NCBI GenBank assembly: GCA_963969495.1
Contig: OZ018321.1
Span: 121,795,129 to 121,859,128, forward strand
Origin: Ceratothoa steindachneri
Lineage: Eukaryota > Arthropoda > Malacostraca > Isopoda > Cymothoidae
Reading direction: 5' to 3'
Length of the DNA stretch: 64,000 bases
A model generated the notes under the pieces. That model had not been told where the DNA came from, searched no databases, and saw only the letters and a list, made by a program, of their open reading frames with translations. Below are positions 48,380-60,760 of the stretch, in pieces. Both the position numbers and the translations under genes were made by a program. How positions within the stretch are numbered: position 1 is the stretch's first letter; each line of letters opens with the position of its first letter.

Positions 48380-50760
48380 ATGGTGCACTCATGTTCGGAA
48401 GGGATGCCCCTCAGAACCTGCTAAGGACACGTCTTTTGGCAAATAAAAGGAAATAAGTCTTTGCCTCAGAGTATGGAATCGTAGGCATTCAGTAGATAGG
48501 TGTAGTACAAACATTGGTACTCCACAGTGAGTGCACATTGGAGGCTGCTTAAGGCCTTCCATCAGAAAGCCATGTGTTAGACAACAATGCCTAATTCTCA
48601 GACGGCATTCAATAACATCCTGAGTACGTGTCCTAGTAGTGCGTAGCCAGGGGTGGACTAACTGTTTGATGGCATGCAGTTTAGATGGGGTGAGTTCATC
48701 CCAAGTCCTCTGCCACTGGCCGACCACGTACCACGGATTTATGGCACGACATGACCGAAAGGAAGAGGATCAGGGGTGGAGGTTTCTAGAGATGCAGCTG
48801 CCTTGGCAACAGTATTTTCTCTCTCATTTCCTTTTATACTTGTGTGACTAGGTTTCCTAAAAGAATAAAACATCGTGGAACGAGGATAAATAAAAAAAAA
48901 ACACTGTTAGATCTCTGCAACCAACAGGTGATCTGAAAATATGAAGACTAAAGCCTCCAAACAACTGAGGGAATCAGAGAATATTGTAGAAGATCCCGGT
49001 GATGAAGAAGAGATGGAATAGAGTGCAGCCAGTATCGCAACAAGCTCAGCCATGAAGATAGAGGTTGTATTGGGCAGGCACACAATTACATGAGGACAAG
49101 ATTGCAGAAGCTCCTCCTTCGTACAACCGAAGGTAAGAACTTGGTCTTCGGTTCGCCTGCCAGCACCTTGCAAAGCCTCACGGGTAGCAATAGCCATAGG
49201 GGTACTTTAGGGATCTGATATGGAATAACTGATAATTCCCTCAGTTGACCTGTATCTCTAGTCATACGCAAGTCAAAGGAGGAAGTCAGCGAAGGAAATC
49301 TGTCATATGAGGCCACTGAGTGAATATTATAGGTGCACTCATATATAGATGAGTAGGGAAGCTGTTGCAGCCTGAAAAGGTCCTGCAGGTTAAAATTAAG
49401 CCGAAGAAAGGATAGTGGAAGGACCTCACTCTCTGCATGGAGAATCTATACGGGGGAGGACTTGAATGTTCCCAAAGTTAGAAGCACTCTTTGGTTCCTA
49501 ATAGAATTGAGCTTATCTAGGTTTGAGGATGAGGCTGAAGTGTACACCTGTTACCCATAGTCCAGCTTAGACTGGATCAAGGTTGTATACCAAAGCCACA
49601 GGGTACGACGATCACTTCCCCCGAAACATGTGATAGAAGTTTTAAGATATCCATTCTCTTCAAGCAGGATTTTTTCAAGGCAGTTATATAAGGGAACCAG
49701 GAGAGCTTTGAGTCAAAGATAACCCCAAGAAATTTACAATGGTGCTCAAACGAGATGGGGGAGCCATTCATCAAAGATAAGGTTGGCTGTTACCAGTCAA
49801 CTTGCCTAAAATTGTAGAAATTAACTGCCTTTGTTTTTGAGGGTGACAGTCGGAAGCCTTTTGCAGTGGCATTCTTGGCAATAATGATGTCAATGGCCAG
49901 GTACAATTTACGGATGACAAATGGCAGCCACGGCGATGTTGATAAAGTTGCCAAGTCATCCACATAAGGAGTTGTCATTACCTCTGCAGGAAGATCAGTA
50001 ATAATGCCGTTGATAGCCCCTGAGAAGCAGGTGACGCTCAAAACGCTTCCCTGTGGTACGCCTTCTATCTGATCAACAGACTCCGATATGACATTTCCTA
50101 CCCTAACGCGGAACGTGCGTCTAGCAAGAAATTGCCTTATGAACCTTGGAAGATGGCCTTTGATACTTCAGTCATATAGTTGCTTCTAGATATCATATTT
50201 CTAGGTGGTATCATATGTTTTATATATCAAAAAAGACAGCAATGGAGTGTTATCTCTTTAAGAAAGCTTGTCAAATGCAATACTCTATCCAGACCAGCAG
50301 ATCTGTGTTGCATTGTTTCTTTCTAGAATCCAACTGTGAGGGAGAAATAAGGTTGTGTTACTCCAGAAACCATACCAAAAAAGCATTCAACACCCTTTCA
50401 AAAGGCTTGCATGGTGAACAAGTAAGGGCAATTGGGCGATAGTGGGTCGGAAGTGTCCCTTCCTTTCATGGTTTACGAAGGGGAAGTATAATTGCTTTAC
50501 TCCAATTGGAAGAGAAACAGCCCTTAATTCAGATATAGTTAGATATATCGAAAATATGTGAAATGAGTGTAGAATGCATATTCCTGATCATATCATAATA
50601 AATACGATCAGGACCTTGTGCGGTGGATCCACCTCTTCTAAGAGCAGTTCGAAATTTATGAATGAAAAAGAGCTTATTGTATGGTTCGTTATCCATACAG
50701 GGATCCATAAAGTTCAAGAGGAACTGCTCTTGTATTTTCTGACATGTTGAATTTCTTAGA
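48380..50760 (-). pseudogene. Non-LTR retrotransposon B, ORF2 fragment (RT and RNase H)
   Basis: Minus-strand element distinct from family A. RT fingers: KFRTALRRGGSTAQGPDRIY from 50717. Palm: TTPYVDDLATLSTSPWLPF with an intact YVDD, then GFRLSPSKTKAVNF. Thumb: HCKFLGVIFDSKLSWFPYIT. RNase H: SIFMAELVAILAALYSISSS, TIFSDSLSCLEAL and a late motif SIKGNERENTVAKAAA in which the usual Asp is Asn. Tail from 48727: DELTPSKLHAIKQLVHPWLR and ECRLRIRHCCLTHGFLMEG, then MCTHCGVPMFVLHLSTEC, a Cys/His motif. Endonuclease and ORF1 are absent, so it is 5'-truncated where A7 begins. Confidence 0.78.
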
Positions 50761-50764
50761 AATA

Positions 50765-51790
50765 ATTGTTAGTAATGATTGCGATAAAAAGAAGGCATTA
50801 GCACTATCAGCACCCCAAGCGCTGAACGTCACCAAACGAATAATATTTATTGCGCGGATACAAAAGACCGTAAGGCTGCAAGTATGAGCCTCCTAGGTGA
50901 GGCGTCGGTCAAATACAAGACCAAGGAAATGGTGTAAGTCCACCACTTTCAGGCGCACCCAATTGATAAGTAGGTGTGGGTCAATAAAGAGCCGCGGATT
51001 GGGGAAGAAGTGCACAACCTTAGTTTTAGCCAAAGAAAACTGAAGCCTTAGCGCGTCGGCATAGCAAGAGACGTGGTTCGATGTCTGTTAGAATCGACGC
51101 GCCAGAGTTGGCATCTAGGCCGCGCCAAAAGAGATTGAAAGGTCACCCACGTAGAACGGAGTAATAAGATCTTCCGCAGCACCGATGTGATGCCGTTGAT
51201 GCTCAGGGCAAAGAGTGTGACACTATGGACACTTACCTGCAGGGACACTCTCTTCCTGCTCCATTATGGCTTCTCCCACCCGTACTTGGAATCGACGATC
51301 TCGCAAAAATTCAGATATCAAGTTTGGGGGGCGTCCCCTGGAGCCCCATTTCATGGAGAGTCTCTGTGATACCGTTGGGCCATGCAGTATCATAGGCCAT
51401 CTTCAGATCGTAAAACGCCGTGGCGTAGTGCTGTCTACGAAGGAAGGCCTGGCAGAGGGCATTTTCCTGTCGGAACAGAGCATCTGACGCAGAGTGGAAC
51501 TTGCTAAAGCCACACCCTGCACAAGATAGATGGCCTCCGCTGTCCATAAAAATGGTTAATCTAACATTTACCAATTCCTCCATCAACTTAAACATGCATA
51601 AACCTAGAAAGATTGGGCGGAAATTGGCCGGGGTCAACTAATCTCTTCCCGGTAGGCGAAAAGCGAACACAGTAGCGATTTGCCTGGACTCTGTAAGGAT
51701 ACCCTATACCCAGATCCTTTTGAACAAAACTAACAGAAAGGCCTTTTCTCGCTCAACCAGGTGTCGAAGCATTGTGTTTATTTCTATGTT
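50765..51790 (-). pseudogene. Family A LINE RT fragment, copy A7
   Basis: The fragment spans the RT only: PANFRPIFLGLCMFKLMEEL, CGFSKFHSASDALFRQENAL, HYATAFYDLKMAYDTAWPNG, then after a shift SVTLFALSINGITSVL. The catalytic box reads FYVGDLSISFG, with the first Asp of YVDD changed to Gly. Thumb sequence (LAKTKVVHFF, HHFLGLVFD) continues to about 50770. Confidence 0.78.
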
Positions 51791-51829
51791 GTCATTTAAC
51801 TGGATGACTTAGAAATTAGCAAGTAAGGT

Positions 51830-52180
51830 GATTTTTTGGCTAATTGGTCCAATCTCCAGCAAGGTATACCCAAAGTGGGTAATCCCTCGCCCGAGGAGAG
51901 GATAAGTGAGAAATGTTCGCTTCCTTTCAGGTCATCGGATATTCCTTATTCGAAATCCGGCGTGATGTCGAGTGACAGAGGGCCAGGTCGAGCGCTGATA
52001 AGCTGGTCGTTTGTATGTTAATTATGGAGCACTTTCCCTAGTTCATTATTGCGAGGTGGTGGTCCTCTATAAAATTAGATAATTCATTACCTCTGGCTCT
52101 CGTCTGTTACCAGATGCCTTAGTTCTTTCCAGTTGGCTCTGATTCCGTAGATATGCCACTGGATTAGCTTCACTATTCTT
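51830..52180 (-). pseudogene. LINE endonuclease remnant
   Basis: The N-terminal motif KLIQWHIYGIRANWKELRHL is near 52165 (the catalytic Asn of QWN has become His). It is followed, after an internal deletion, by LDITPDFEWGISDDLK-like sequence with the SDH box as GSEHF, near 51970. It resembles the endonucleases of families A and D but matches neither closely. Upstream is C2 gag, downstream A7. Confidence 0.55.
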
Positions 52181-52449
52181 TTAGATTTATTCGTTAATAT
52201 TGGGATGATAATTCGATAAAAAATAAGTTTTAAAAGAATCTACACATTGCAGCGTGAAATTAGATTGCCAGATATTAAAGTACGCACAAGTGAAATAATG
52301 TTTCCTGCAACTTGAAAATATCTGAATATAAAATAATAGATAAACCGAAAAAAAACGATAAAAGTGAACTCACGTTGACCTACTCAATACGAACTGGAAT
52401 TTACCTAACTGCCAAGAGGTTGACGCATGTGTTGGCTCAGATTAGATGA

Positions 52450-54020
52450 GGCCTTGTTTAAGAGGCATTTTTTATCTCAATTTCGTCATAATCCGAGTCA
52501 TACTCACACTTGAAGTTTCGTTTAGTTAGGCCTTCTACGATTTCCTATTGCTTTGTGATTGATGGTAAAGTTTTTGAGTTCGATTCGTAATTTTTTATTT
52601 AAAATTTCTCAGTGTATTTTGAGTCGTCTCCTTTTCCTTCGCTTCTTCCAATTTTTGTTTGATTAGCTTGATGTGTTCGGACACATCAATCTCATTCTTC
52701 TTCTTGGGGTTCATTTTCCGCTGTTCTAAATTCTTGCTCTTAGTCTTCTTCCGGAGTCTTGGAGATCCGATATAGGTCGTTTGATGGAGGGTTCTCGGAA
52801 AACCACATGATTTGAGTCTATTTTCTTTAGCATTTTGTTGAGTTCTTCAGCATACAAGCCAGTTTTGCCATGTTAACAAAATATGCACGCAAGGATGCAC
52901 AGGATGAGATCCGCTCTCATGTTACAGTCAATGTTTACCAGGGTATTTTGCTCTTAAAAGGGTTGGTTTGTGGTAGCAGCTGCATATGTTGTGTTCTTTC
53001 TGCGTTCCTTCTCTTCAATCATGGGTGTTGTTTTGTTTTCGATCATCTCTTTCTTTGGGGAACACGTAATTGCAAGCGTGTGGCAAGGGCCTCCCCAGTT
53101 CGCACACATTTTCTCGGGGTTTTTACTTTCCTTCCATCTCTATATTGTACTTGAGCGCTCAGAACACTTTTTGCCTTGATAAGTGCATTCTCCCCCACCC
53201 AGCGCAGCTGGGTCATACCATTTGCCTCCCTGAGAACAGGATTCCCCGTAAAGTTCTGTATGGAGAGCTTACTCTAGGTAGGTGACATGCTGGAGGGCCT
53301 TGTAAACGCTTTAAACACATATCAAATCCTCGCTAAAGAAATGTGACATTGAGCCCACCAACATAGAAACAATTTCCGCTGACTGCACCGAGTGGCGTCA
53401 GAAGGGTCGCACAATCACTGAACTAATCGCAACCCGCTACAACACTAGCGGAACAAAGAAGACAGCAACGACATACACCACCACTTGAAGACGTCAACTT
53501 CCTTTGCAATACATGTGATTGCGTGTGCAAACTCAGGATTGGACACATCAACAAGCAACGCGCCCATCAGATTAAGTGAACATTTTCTACCTAAATTCTT
53601 CTACTTCAGCATGAGGCAAGGTCATCGGTGTCTGCGCCGGACTATATTAAGCAAATAAGCAAGATTTTAAATTTGACTATCTCTTCTTTTGGGCCCATGA
53701 TTATTTTTTTCTGCAGTTCTTTCTTGATTTCCTCTGCGGAGTGCTCACCGATCCAAGTGTCGAGGCACCTGCTGATAACCGATCTCTTGGTAGTTACGGC
53801 TGGTGGGATCCTGGTGTAAAGTCCTATTTTATTCAGTTTCTTAGTTTCATTTTCACTAAAGAGATTATCCAAATCTTTCTCGGTTTCACAAAGGGTTAAG
53901 TAGCCATTGTACTGATCCTTGAGTCTCAGTACGATGACTCCAAGTTCCGCGTATATCGTATGAAGGGTGGCTTCTCGGTTAGGATTCGTGTGGCTGTCGA
54001 TGACCCTGAGGGGCACCCTC
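52450..54020 (-). pseudogene. C-type gag ORF1, copy C2 (interrupted)
   Basis: From 54016: a long open segment with LGVIVLRLKDQYNGYLTLCE, KLNKIGLYTRIPPAVTTKRS and CLDTWIGEHSAEEIKKELQK, the N-terminal half of a gag related to C1. The protein resumes beyond a plus-strand insertion (53165-53600) with REERRKNTTYAAATTNQPF near 53000 and KLACMLKNSTKC, SENPPSNDLYRISKTPEED at about 52800. Zinc knuckles expected between the halves are missing, apparently displaced by the other LINE fragment. It probably bound element RNA. Confidence 0.6.
53165..53600 (+). pseudogene. LINE ORF2 C-terminal tail with zinc finger
   Basis: The plus strand reads GHTICLPENRIPRKVLYGEL, then after shifts KKCDIEPTNIETISADCTEW, RTITELIATRYNTSGTKKTA and finally LCNTCDCVCKLRIGHINKQR with a following His. 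The order (GH--RMP--R-PK-LYGEL, then W, then a C2H2-like finger) is the extreme C-terminus of a common animal LINE type. It lies inside C2 gag on the opposite strand. Confidence 0.65.
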
Positions 54021-54424
54021 TTGTTGCCCTTCTGGTTTTCTATTATTTCACCGGGGCATGTCCGCCGAGTCCTTCCGTTCGTGATTCACCTAGATATATT
54101 GGAAGCTTTTATCTAAATTCTTTCCTAAATTTCTTTATAGTTCGAAACAATGCCCGCAGTGTCGGCTTTTCGTATATTTGAAGCTTGTATGAAAGTTCTT
54201 TCTAAGAGTATCAGTCTTCAGTAATAAGATCAATAAGTGGGTAAGGAAGTTTGTTTTGGACTTAGATAAAATAACCTAAGTGGAGAATGTGGGAGAGAAG
54301 GATATCATAGTTAGAAAATATTGTGTATAGTGTGAGTGTGTTGAGGGGATTATAAGGAGTAGAGGATGATATATGAAGTTGATACGATGAGGATGATAAT
54401 AATTTGTAAATTGATTGTATAGGT
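54021..54424. other. AT-rich interval, nothing recognised
   Basis: Spacer between the C2 gag start and the 3' UTR of element E. Confidence 0.4.
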
Positions 54425-56250
54425 TTATTGTGCAATAGCGTACATTTATACATAATCATAATACAAATTAAAAAAATAATCCAATACAAATACAGCGATA
54501 GTATGATTCAATAATATAAATACATGTAGTATAAGTGTACACATTACACAATGCGGGCAGCCCGTCAGTGTTAACGTAGAGTAAGACGTGTTGGAGCGTC
54601 CCACGCGTTTCTTATCTGCTGCAAGTGGGTGGTGGCGGGCTTCATCCCCCGTCGCCCGGCTGGGCGTGGGCGGCGATCAGCGCGGAGGGGGTGCTGCTCT
54701 CAGCACCTCCAGCAGCTCGTTTTTGGGGGTTTGGCGGAGCACCTGGGCGGCTCTTGCATCTCGTGCCCTCAGTAGGGCGCCTCTTACAGGGCGAGGTGCT
54801 GGCACTCGCTCTGGCCTGAGGTGGGCAGTGACTGGGCAGGAGAGCAGGTAGTGCACCAGTGGGTGCCGGAAGCAGCCGCCGCAGTGTTCGCACCTCCCTG
54901 CCACAAAGTCGGCGTGCAGCTCTTCGAGCGTGGAGTAGCCCAGCCTCACACGCTGTAGCAGCACGCCGTTTGCTCTAAGCTGCTGGAAGGATGGGCTCAG
55001 TGGGCGATAGGCTGTGGCTGCAGCATACCACGCCGCTTGCCTCTTGATTGCTTCCCATTCTTGGTGCTGCTGGTGGGCGTTGTGGGTGGCCCTGCGTTCA
55101 ACCTGCACTTTGAGCTGCTGCAAGCTGGGGTGCACGGTCCAGGTGATGGTGGGGCCGTGGGTGGCTCGCTTGGCAGCATCGTTGCCGCGCACACTAACGT
55201 GGCTGGGAATCCAGTGGAGCCGGACACGTCTGCCCTGAGCTGCCAGGTCCTGCAGGGTGCACAGGATGGTGGTGGTGAGGTGGATGTTGTCCCGGGTGTG
55301 GTTGTGGGCATGGGCGTGCTGCAGCGCGTGCAGTCCCGACTGAGAGTCCATGTGTATCACCACAGTGGCCTCCCGGCGGAGCAGAGCGTGCTAGTGGGCG
55401 TGCAGGATTGCTACCAGCTCTGTCTGGAGGGTGGAGCAGTGGTCTGATGTTCTCCATGCCTGCATCAAGCCGCTCGTGACGAAGGCGGCGCCGGACCTCC
55501 CACTGTCGGGGTCGACGGAGCCTTCGGTGAAGTACACTGCGCTGCCTGGCTCCGTGACCTCAGACATAGCCATGAGGGCGTGCTGGCGGTGAAGTGGGCG
55601 GCGGGGGGGGGCATGGTGGTGTTGAACGTAGGCGGGGTTGGGGGTATCGGGGTCGCGTCACAGCCAGTTCCCTGCCCCGTTGAGGAAGTTGGTTGCTAGG
55701 CTGACGTTTATGAGCCACCTGTTGTTACGCAGGCACTCGATGCCTTGCGCCACGACCATTCGGAGTCTCCTCTGCGCAACACCCACTACGTTGCGCTGGA
55801 GCACTCTGACCACCCGACAGGCCAAATGCAATCCACCCTGGCAGTGAGGGGCACCAGGTTGCTCTCACTCTGCATGACAGCGGCACTGCACCACCTGGGT
55901 TCCCTCACTATAGTCCTCATGGCGGTGTTTTGTATCACCTCCAGGCGCTGTTGCTGCTGCCTGGGTAGCGCTACAAGGACCTTTGAACTGTAGTCCACTA
56001 GGGAGCGCACTGCCTGGAGGTAGTAGAGGCGAAGGATGGGGACGGTTGCACCAGCGCTCGGCCGCGTCATGGCCCTCATCACATTCAGCCGGGCCTGCGT
56101 TTGCTCCCTCAGGTGTGTGACATGCTGCGTGAAGGACAGCCGCCTGTCCACCCACACTCCGAGGTACTGGTAGGAGTCGGTCCAGGCCAGGCCAGGCCGA
56201 CTCCTTGGACGCGAAGCTCCTGGCCAGCAGGTGTGTAAGTCTTGATGGCA
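54425..56250 (-). mobile_element. GC-rich, 5'-truncated non-LTR retrotransposon E
   Basis: A minus-strand insertion with strikingly higher GC than its AT-rich surroundings. It holds the RT thumb, RNase H and C-terminal Cys/His region, then an AT-rich 3' UTR. A polyadenylation signal AATAAA lies on the minus strand near 54425. Few frame changes suggest a younger copy than most others here. 5' truncation during target-primed reverse transcription would explain the missing RT core and endonuclease. Confidence 0.72.
54640..56250 (-). pseudogene. RT thumb and RNase H of element E
   Basis: From 56157: WVDRRLSFTQHVTHLREQTQ and LYYLQAVRSLVDYSSKVLVA, the RT thumb. From 55573: VYFTEGSVDPDSGRSGAAFV, RNase H start with the first catalytic Asp replaced by Glu, then LQTELVAILHAH. 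After an in-frame stop the frame 55363-54677 continues 228 codons: VIHMDSQSGLHALQHAHAHN, RVRLHWIPSHVSVRGNDAAK, RLGYSTLEELHADFVAGRCE and HCGGCFRHPLVHYLLSCPV. This ends in a clear Cys/His motif. It would degrade RNA in cDNA hybrids. Confidence 0.8.
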
Positions 56251-58554
56251 TAATTTGTAAAAATATATAGGTTGTTTTATATAGAAAAATTCTTTAAATA
56301 ATTGTAATAGAATAATATATAAATATAAGATTAGGAAATATCAAAATAATTTTAAATGCAATAAATGTGAATTACATTTATTTATTGAATAAAACGACAA
56401 TATTGAAGAGTAACTAAATATTTGTGGTAAAAATGCAATTTAAAGGGTAAACTGTAAAAATTTACATTTTTATGCGTAATATTTATACATGCCACTAAAA
56501 AATAAATAACTCCTGATTATATGAACCTATTCTTAATTCTAGGGTATGTATAAAGGGATAATGCAAAGGAAAAAGAAGAGTACTTTTAGTGGCCTTGATC
56601 CGAGCCGAACCCGGTTTGGCAAAGCGACATTAATTGACGAAGAAGAAAGATAATAATCGCCTCAATGTTATTCAAATGCCTATTACATGAATGCTTATTA
56701 TTGTAAATTAGTCAGTAGTAACGACAGATTCGCCTTGTGTACAATATTTCTAAAATGATGGGTTCATAGGCTGTCCCATAAAACATTGCGATTTCCTGAA
56801 TAACTCTTAATTTGAAAAGGGAGCATGAAATAGTCGCAATAATCGCTATAATGCGCATTTAACAAGAACACTCTGTTCTATTGATGGAACATTTTCAATG
56901 GTTTTCCCAAAAGAGGCCTGAAAGCTTTTAGAATTCACGATGTTGAAATCAATCAGACAAATTGCAATTTTCTCCTTATACTCCGTCGAGCGAATCAAGT
57001 GGAGGATGACGAGGGATATATTTTTACGAAATAGGTTTGCGTATGACTAAATGAAAGCATCATTTCAGAGTAGCAACTCATAGAATATTTAGAATTAATA
57101 TGCAAATATATATGTAACGCAGGGTTATCTTGAAGAGCTTTCCAGGCCTGATTGAAAATTATGGAACTAGTGAGAGGGTTTTAAATTACTCAATATCAAG
57201 TTATTTATTCGTTGATGGCCTTCGAGCCTTCAGAGACTGCGCTTCCTATAGTTGACGCTTCGCTGCGTCCGCATCGGCCACACGAGAATTACTCATAGCC
57301 AACTTGTTTAGGTTGGTGTTTGAAACACACCTTTTACGGGGTTTTGTGGTTTTGACCAATCGGTCGCTCATCTTCTATTGGAATGTCATCATTTTGCCAT
57401 TCTCCGGTCATTCAGTTTCTCCGACTCTTTCAAATTTACTTTACCCCTCCCGACTTTGTTTTCTTCTGGCAAAGGATTTTTTATTATTTTATTTTATACT
57501 GCTATTATCCCTCTATTATAATTAATTTACTCCCATTTGGTTTTGCTGACACTTAGAATCTACTTGAATTGGGCGGCTATCCAATTTGTTTCTTCCTTAA
57601 ATCTTCGAATCATTCATTTGCTCCTCTACTGGACAACCTGATTTTAGACCGATTTGCGATCTTAGGTACTCTTGTAAGCCTGATCAATGAGTATCACCAT
57701 CAGTAGCAGCAAAAAATAACTCGAGAGCAGGGTTTTCATATATACGTTATGCAAATTACGTGTAAACTAAATGTTATAAATTATCGTTCTCCTAATTTTA
57801 GACGCATCCTTTCTTCAAATAATTTTTACATTATAACATGTTTTCTTCTTTTCTATGGAATGAAGCTTAAAAAGTACTAGACTTAAATTGAAAATTTTAT
57901 TTTGTGCAATTTTCATGTAAAAAAAAGCCATTTTAAGAAAATTTAGTTTTCGGTGCTTTCTTTTCTAGTAGTTTGCGACGGTACTACAGTCCTGTCTTAC
58001 ATTCATATGTACTACGAAAGCGTTTGAATATTTTGATTCTGACCAATGAAATAATCAAATTGATATCAAGGATACTTTTACGCAGCATCTGTTCTTTTCC
58101 AAGCACGCCTTCTCATTAAAGTCCAGCAATACTGCACGTTTTTCGAAGACCCTGCAGAACTGCTAAAACAGCAAATACTCCAGTTCAAATTCATCGCCCG
58201 CTCCTTCAGGAGGTTCTATATTATAAGGACTAAACCCTCCAAACGAGCCTAATGCAAAGTTCCATTGTCAATCAGGAGAAGACCTTTGAAAATACTTTCG
58301 AACTATCCATACCACAATTTCCCATTTTCTTACCTCAGGGAGAAGGAAGCATTCTGGTGCAGGTTAGAACTAAAAATAAGACCGACAGAATAATGCGTGT
58401 GGGCAATACCACACTGTCGTAGAATGACTCCCGACGATATACCATATATCACTATTCGTTGAGGGAACTTCCTTAATTATCTTTAGAGTGCGTTACTGTC
58501 TGGCGGCCGATATTATGTATCTTCGATATGCTTAAGAAGTGGAACTGAGCTCAA
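56251..58554. other. AT-rich interval, no gene recognised
   Basis: About 2.3 kb without a recognisable domain. Short frames such as 57304-57525 look hydrophobic by composition only. No tandem or inverted repeat was noticed. Confidence 0.5.
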
Positions 58555-59702
58555 GGATAATAATATTGCTATCATTAATAAAATAGAGTTTTATTAATAA
58601 TAACTATAAACAATACACAAAAACGGAAAATATTGACATAAACAGAATGGAAAGGGTCGTGGAGACTCGGGCTAATCCGAGGATTTAAGGGATTAAAAAA
58701 GGTAAAACAAATATAGAGTTAAAGAGATGGGATGGTTCGATAAACAATTTAAAGCACAGGATAGAATTGACAAAAGGGATCAATACTCAAAGGTGAAGTT
58801 TGGCTTACGTAACTTTGGCACTAGTGGTGCAGTGGAAGGTGGCGCAAAGGAGTTTCGGTCCGCTGGCGAGCTCCAGCCGAAGGGGAGGGATAAAAGGATC
58901 CTGACGAGGCGTCTTGGGAAGGAGAACCGTTTCTCGACGAACGGCTTGAAGAACAATGGCTGTTCTAGGTTGTTCTCTTCTGAACAAAGGGGGGATGAGA
59001 ACCGTCTCTTGTCTACGGGCTCAAGAACAATGGCTGTTCTAATGTTGTTCTCCTTGAACAACAGGGGAAGATGAGAACCGTTTCTTGGCGAAGGGCTCAA
59101 AACGAACAATGGCTGTTCTAATGCTGTTCTCCTTGAACAACAGGGGGGGATGAGAACCGTTTCTTGGCGAAGGGCTCAAAACGAACAATGGCTGTTCTAA
59201 TGCTGTTCTCCTTGAACAACAAGGGGGGAAGCCTTGAGGACTTGGCGTCGGAAAGGCTCGAACCTTTGGCACTCAAGGAATATTGTCCTCCTTCTGGACA
59301 AGTGATGGTGAATCTCGAGGTCGAGGTCCCTTGGCGCACAAAGGGAGAGAGGGTCGTGGTGATGTTTCGCGACGAAAATCTGGATCTCCAATCTGATCTT
59401 AGTGGTAAAGTTTCCATATAAATAGCCAGGACATCTCCTTGGCGTGGGGGAAAATGGAGTGGAAGCTTGGAGGGAACGCACAGCCGGGCCGGGGAACAAT
59501 GCCTTATCTGTTCATAAGCCTAACTCGATCTGGCGAGGTCGGCGTATGGGGGCGAACGGGGGGACGATAACCTCCTTGTTTAAACATTGGCATCCGGTAG
59601 CTGAGATAAGACTCCAAGCCTCGAATCGAAGATGCACGTGGGCAGCATCGTGGTTTTAAATAATACGGGGTAGGAGTTGAAATTAAACGCAGCTTCAACA
59701 CG
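58555..59702. repeat. Possible LTR-like unit with tandem repeats and TATA box
   Basis: This block contains four tandem repeats (58915-59225), a TATA-like ATATAAATAG at 59416-59425 on the plus strand, and AATAAA on both strands near 58577-58595. On the minus strand it begins TGTTGAAG at 59702. Together these resemble a solitary LTR, but I can find no second copy, no TG/CA pair at both ends and no internal coding region. Confidence 0.3.
58915..59225. repeat. Tandem repeat, four units of 74-79 bp with nested palindromes
   Basis: The marker ACAATGGCTGTTCTA starts at 58953, 59027, 59106 and 59185, so spacings are 74, 79 and 79. Each unit has GAACA-ATGGC-TGTTC and, in units two to four, GTTCTCCTTGAAC flanked by further pairing bases. 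Units three and four are almost identical. Confidence 0.88.
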
Positions 59703-59879
59703 TTCTATCACACACACCCATCTTTTAATATGCGAAAGAGGATATTATTTAGCGAGACTTCGTTTAATACACGCAGGCCAAAATCATCGAACAAATGTGT
59801 GAATATTTTGTGACTCATGTACCTAGGGTCCAGAGGATTGTTAACGGTGCTAAATTAGCAACCAAAAGACACATTCCTA
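59703..59879. other. Spacer, nothing recognised
   Basis: Short AT-rich sequence between the tandem-repeat unit and element D. Confidence 0.4.
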
Positions 59880-60760
59880 TTATTTAATTTGGACACTACC
59901 AAAATACATATACGTAGGATGGCGACGATTCCTCGTCAGGGAATTTAAGCCAAGCACACAAAGATGCGATTTTTGCCACTTCTACGGCCATTCTATAATA
60001 ATCTGCCACCGTAAGGAGCAAGGCTACGCGCCTACCTGTATAAACTTTGCCAAAGAAAGACACCCGGACTTAATAGGAGAATGTTAAGCAAAATGTGGTA
60101 ACTTTGGTGAAACCTAACCTGCATCCACAAAACATGCTATATGTATAAGTTCGAAGAGGAGCTCGTAAGCCTCCAAGAAAAGGACCGCCTAAACTTTTAG
60201 AATGTTCCAGAGAACGTATGATTTATGATAGGACCAAAAGGCACCTGTATGCCTCTCCAGTCTAAGCACCGAGAACTACCAGACAACTATACCACGGAAT
60301 TAAGCTAAATACACAACTTAATACATATGAGACAAGCGCAATTATGTACACCTCAGGCTTCTACAGTGGAGGCCACCTCCATCCAAGAGGTGGGTTTTCT
60401 AAGGGCTAAAGCGCCCTCCTCTCGGACCTTCTACCACGCCTTCGGTGCAGACAATGACCGCAAGCCGGCTCCCAGCAAGGCTACTCCACCTCAGGTCCTC
60501 AGCACGGAAGCTAATCCTATTCAAGGGGATCAGTCGCCCTAACATTAGACCCCTGCTTCCCAGCCCCCTTTCCTAGAGAACATAGTATCCCGATTGGTGA
60601 AATCTTGTAAGGACTTACCAAGGGCTATTCTTCCCCTTCTAACAGTTGTTCTGCGGAACCCTGTTGAGGCCCCGTCCAACAGAACCATCCAACTGGGAAT
60701 GCAACACCACTCCATCATCCACCAATCCTTGCTTCGCATACTTCTAGATCAATAGATTCC
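59880..60760 (+). pseudogene. Gag-like ORF1 of non-LTR element D
   Basis: Frameshifted plus-strand ORF1. A perfect CCHC zinc knuckle, CDFCHFYGHSIIIC, is encoded at 59965-60006. It is followed by a second Cys cluster (PTCINFAKERHPDLIGEC, then KCGNFGE) and FEEELVSLQEKDRLNF-like sequence that normally follows gag knuckles in I-type elements. A proline-rich C-terminal frame covers 60327-60542. The protein would bind element RNA. This is the only intact knuckle among the gag copies here. Confidence 0.65.

Noticed and set aside
54588..55447. Plus-strand open frames in GC-rich sequence
   Set aside because: Shadows of the RNase H frame of element E on the minus strand; no motif of their own.
56251..58554. 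Possible host gene in the AT-rich gap
   Set aside because: No domain, splice-supported frame or conserved motif can be seen; hydrophobic frames follow base composition.
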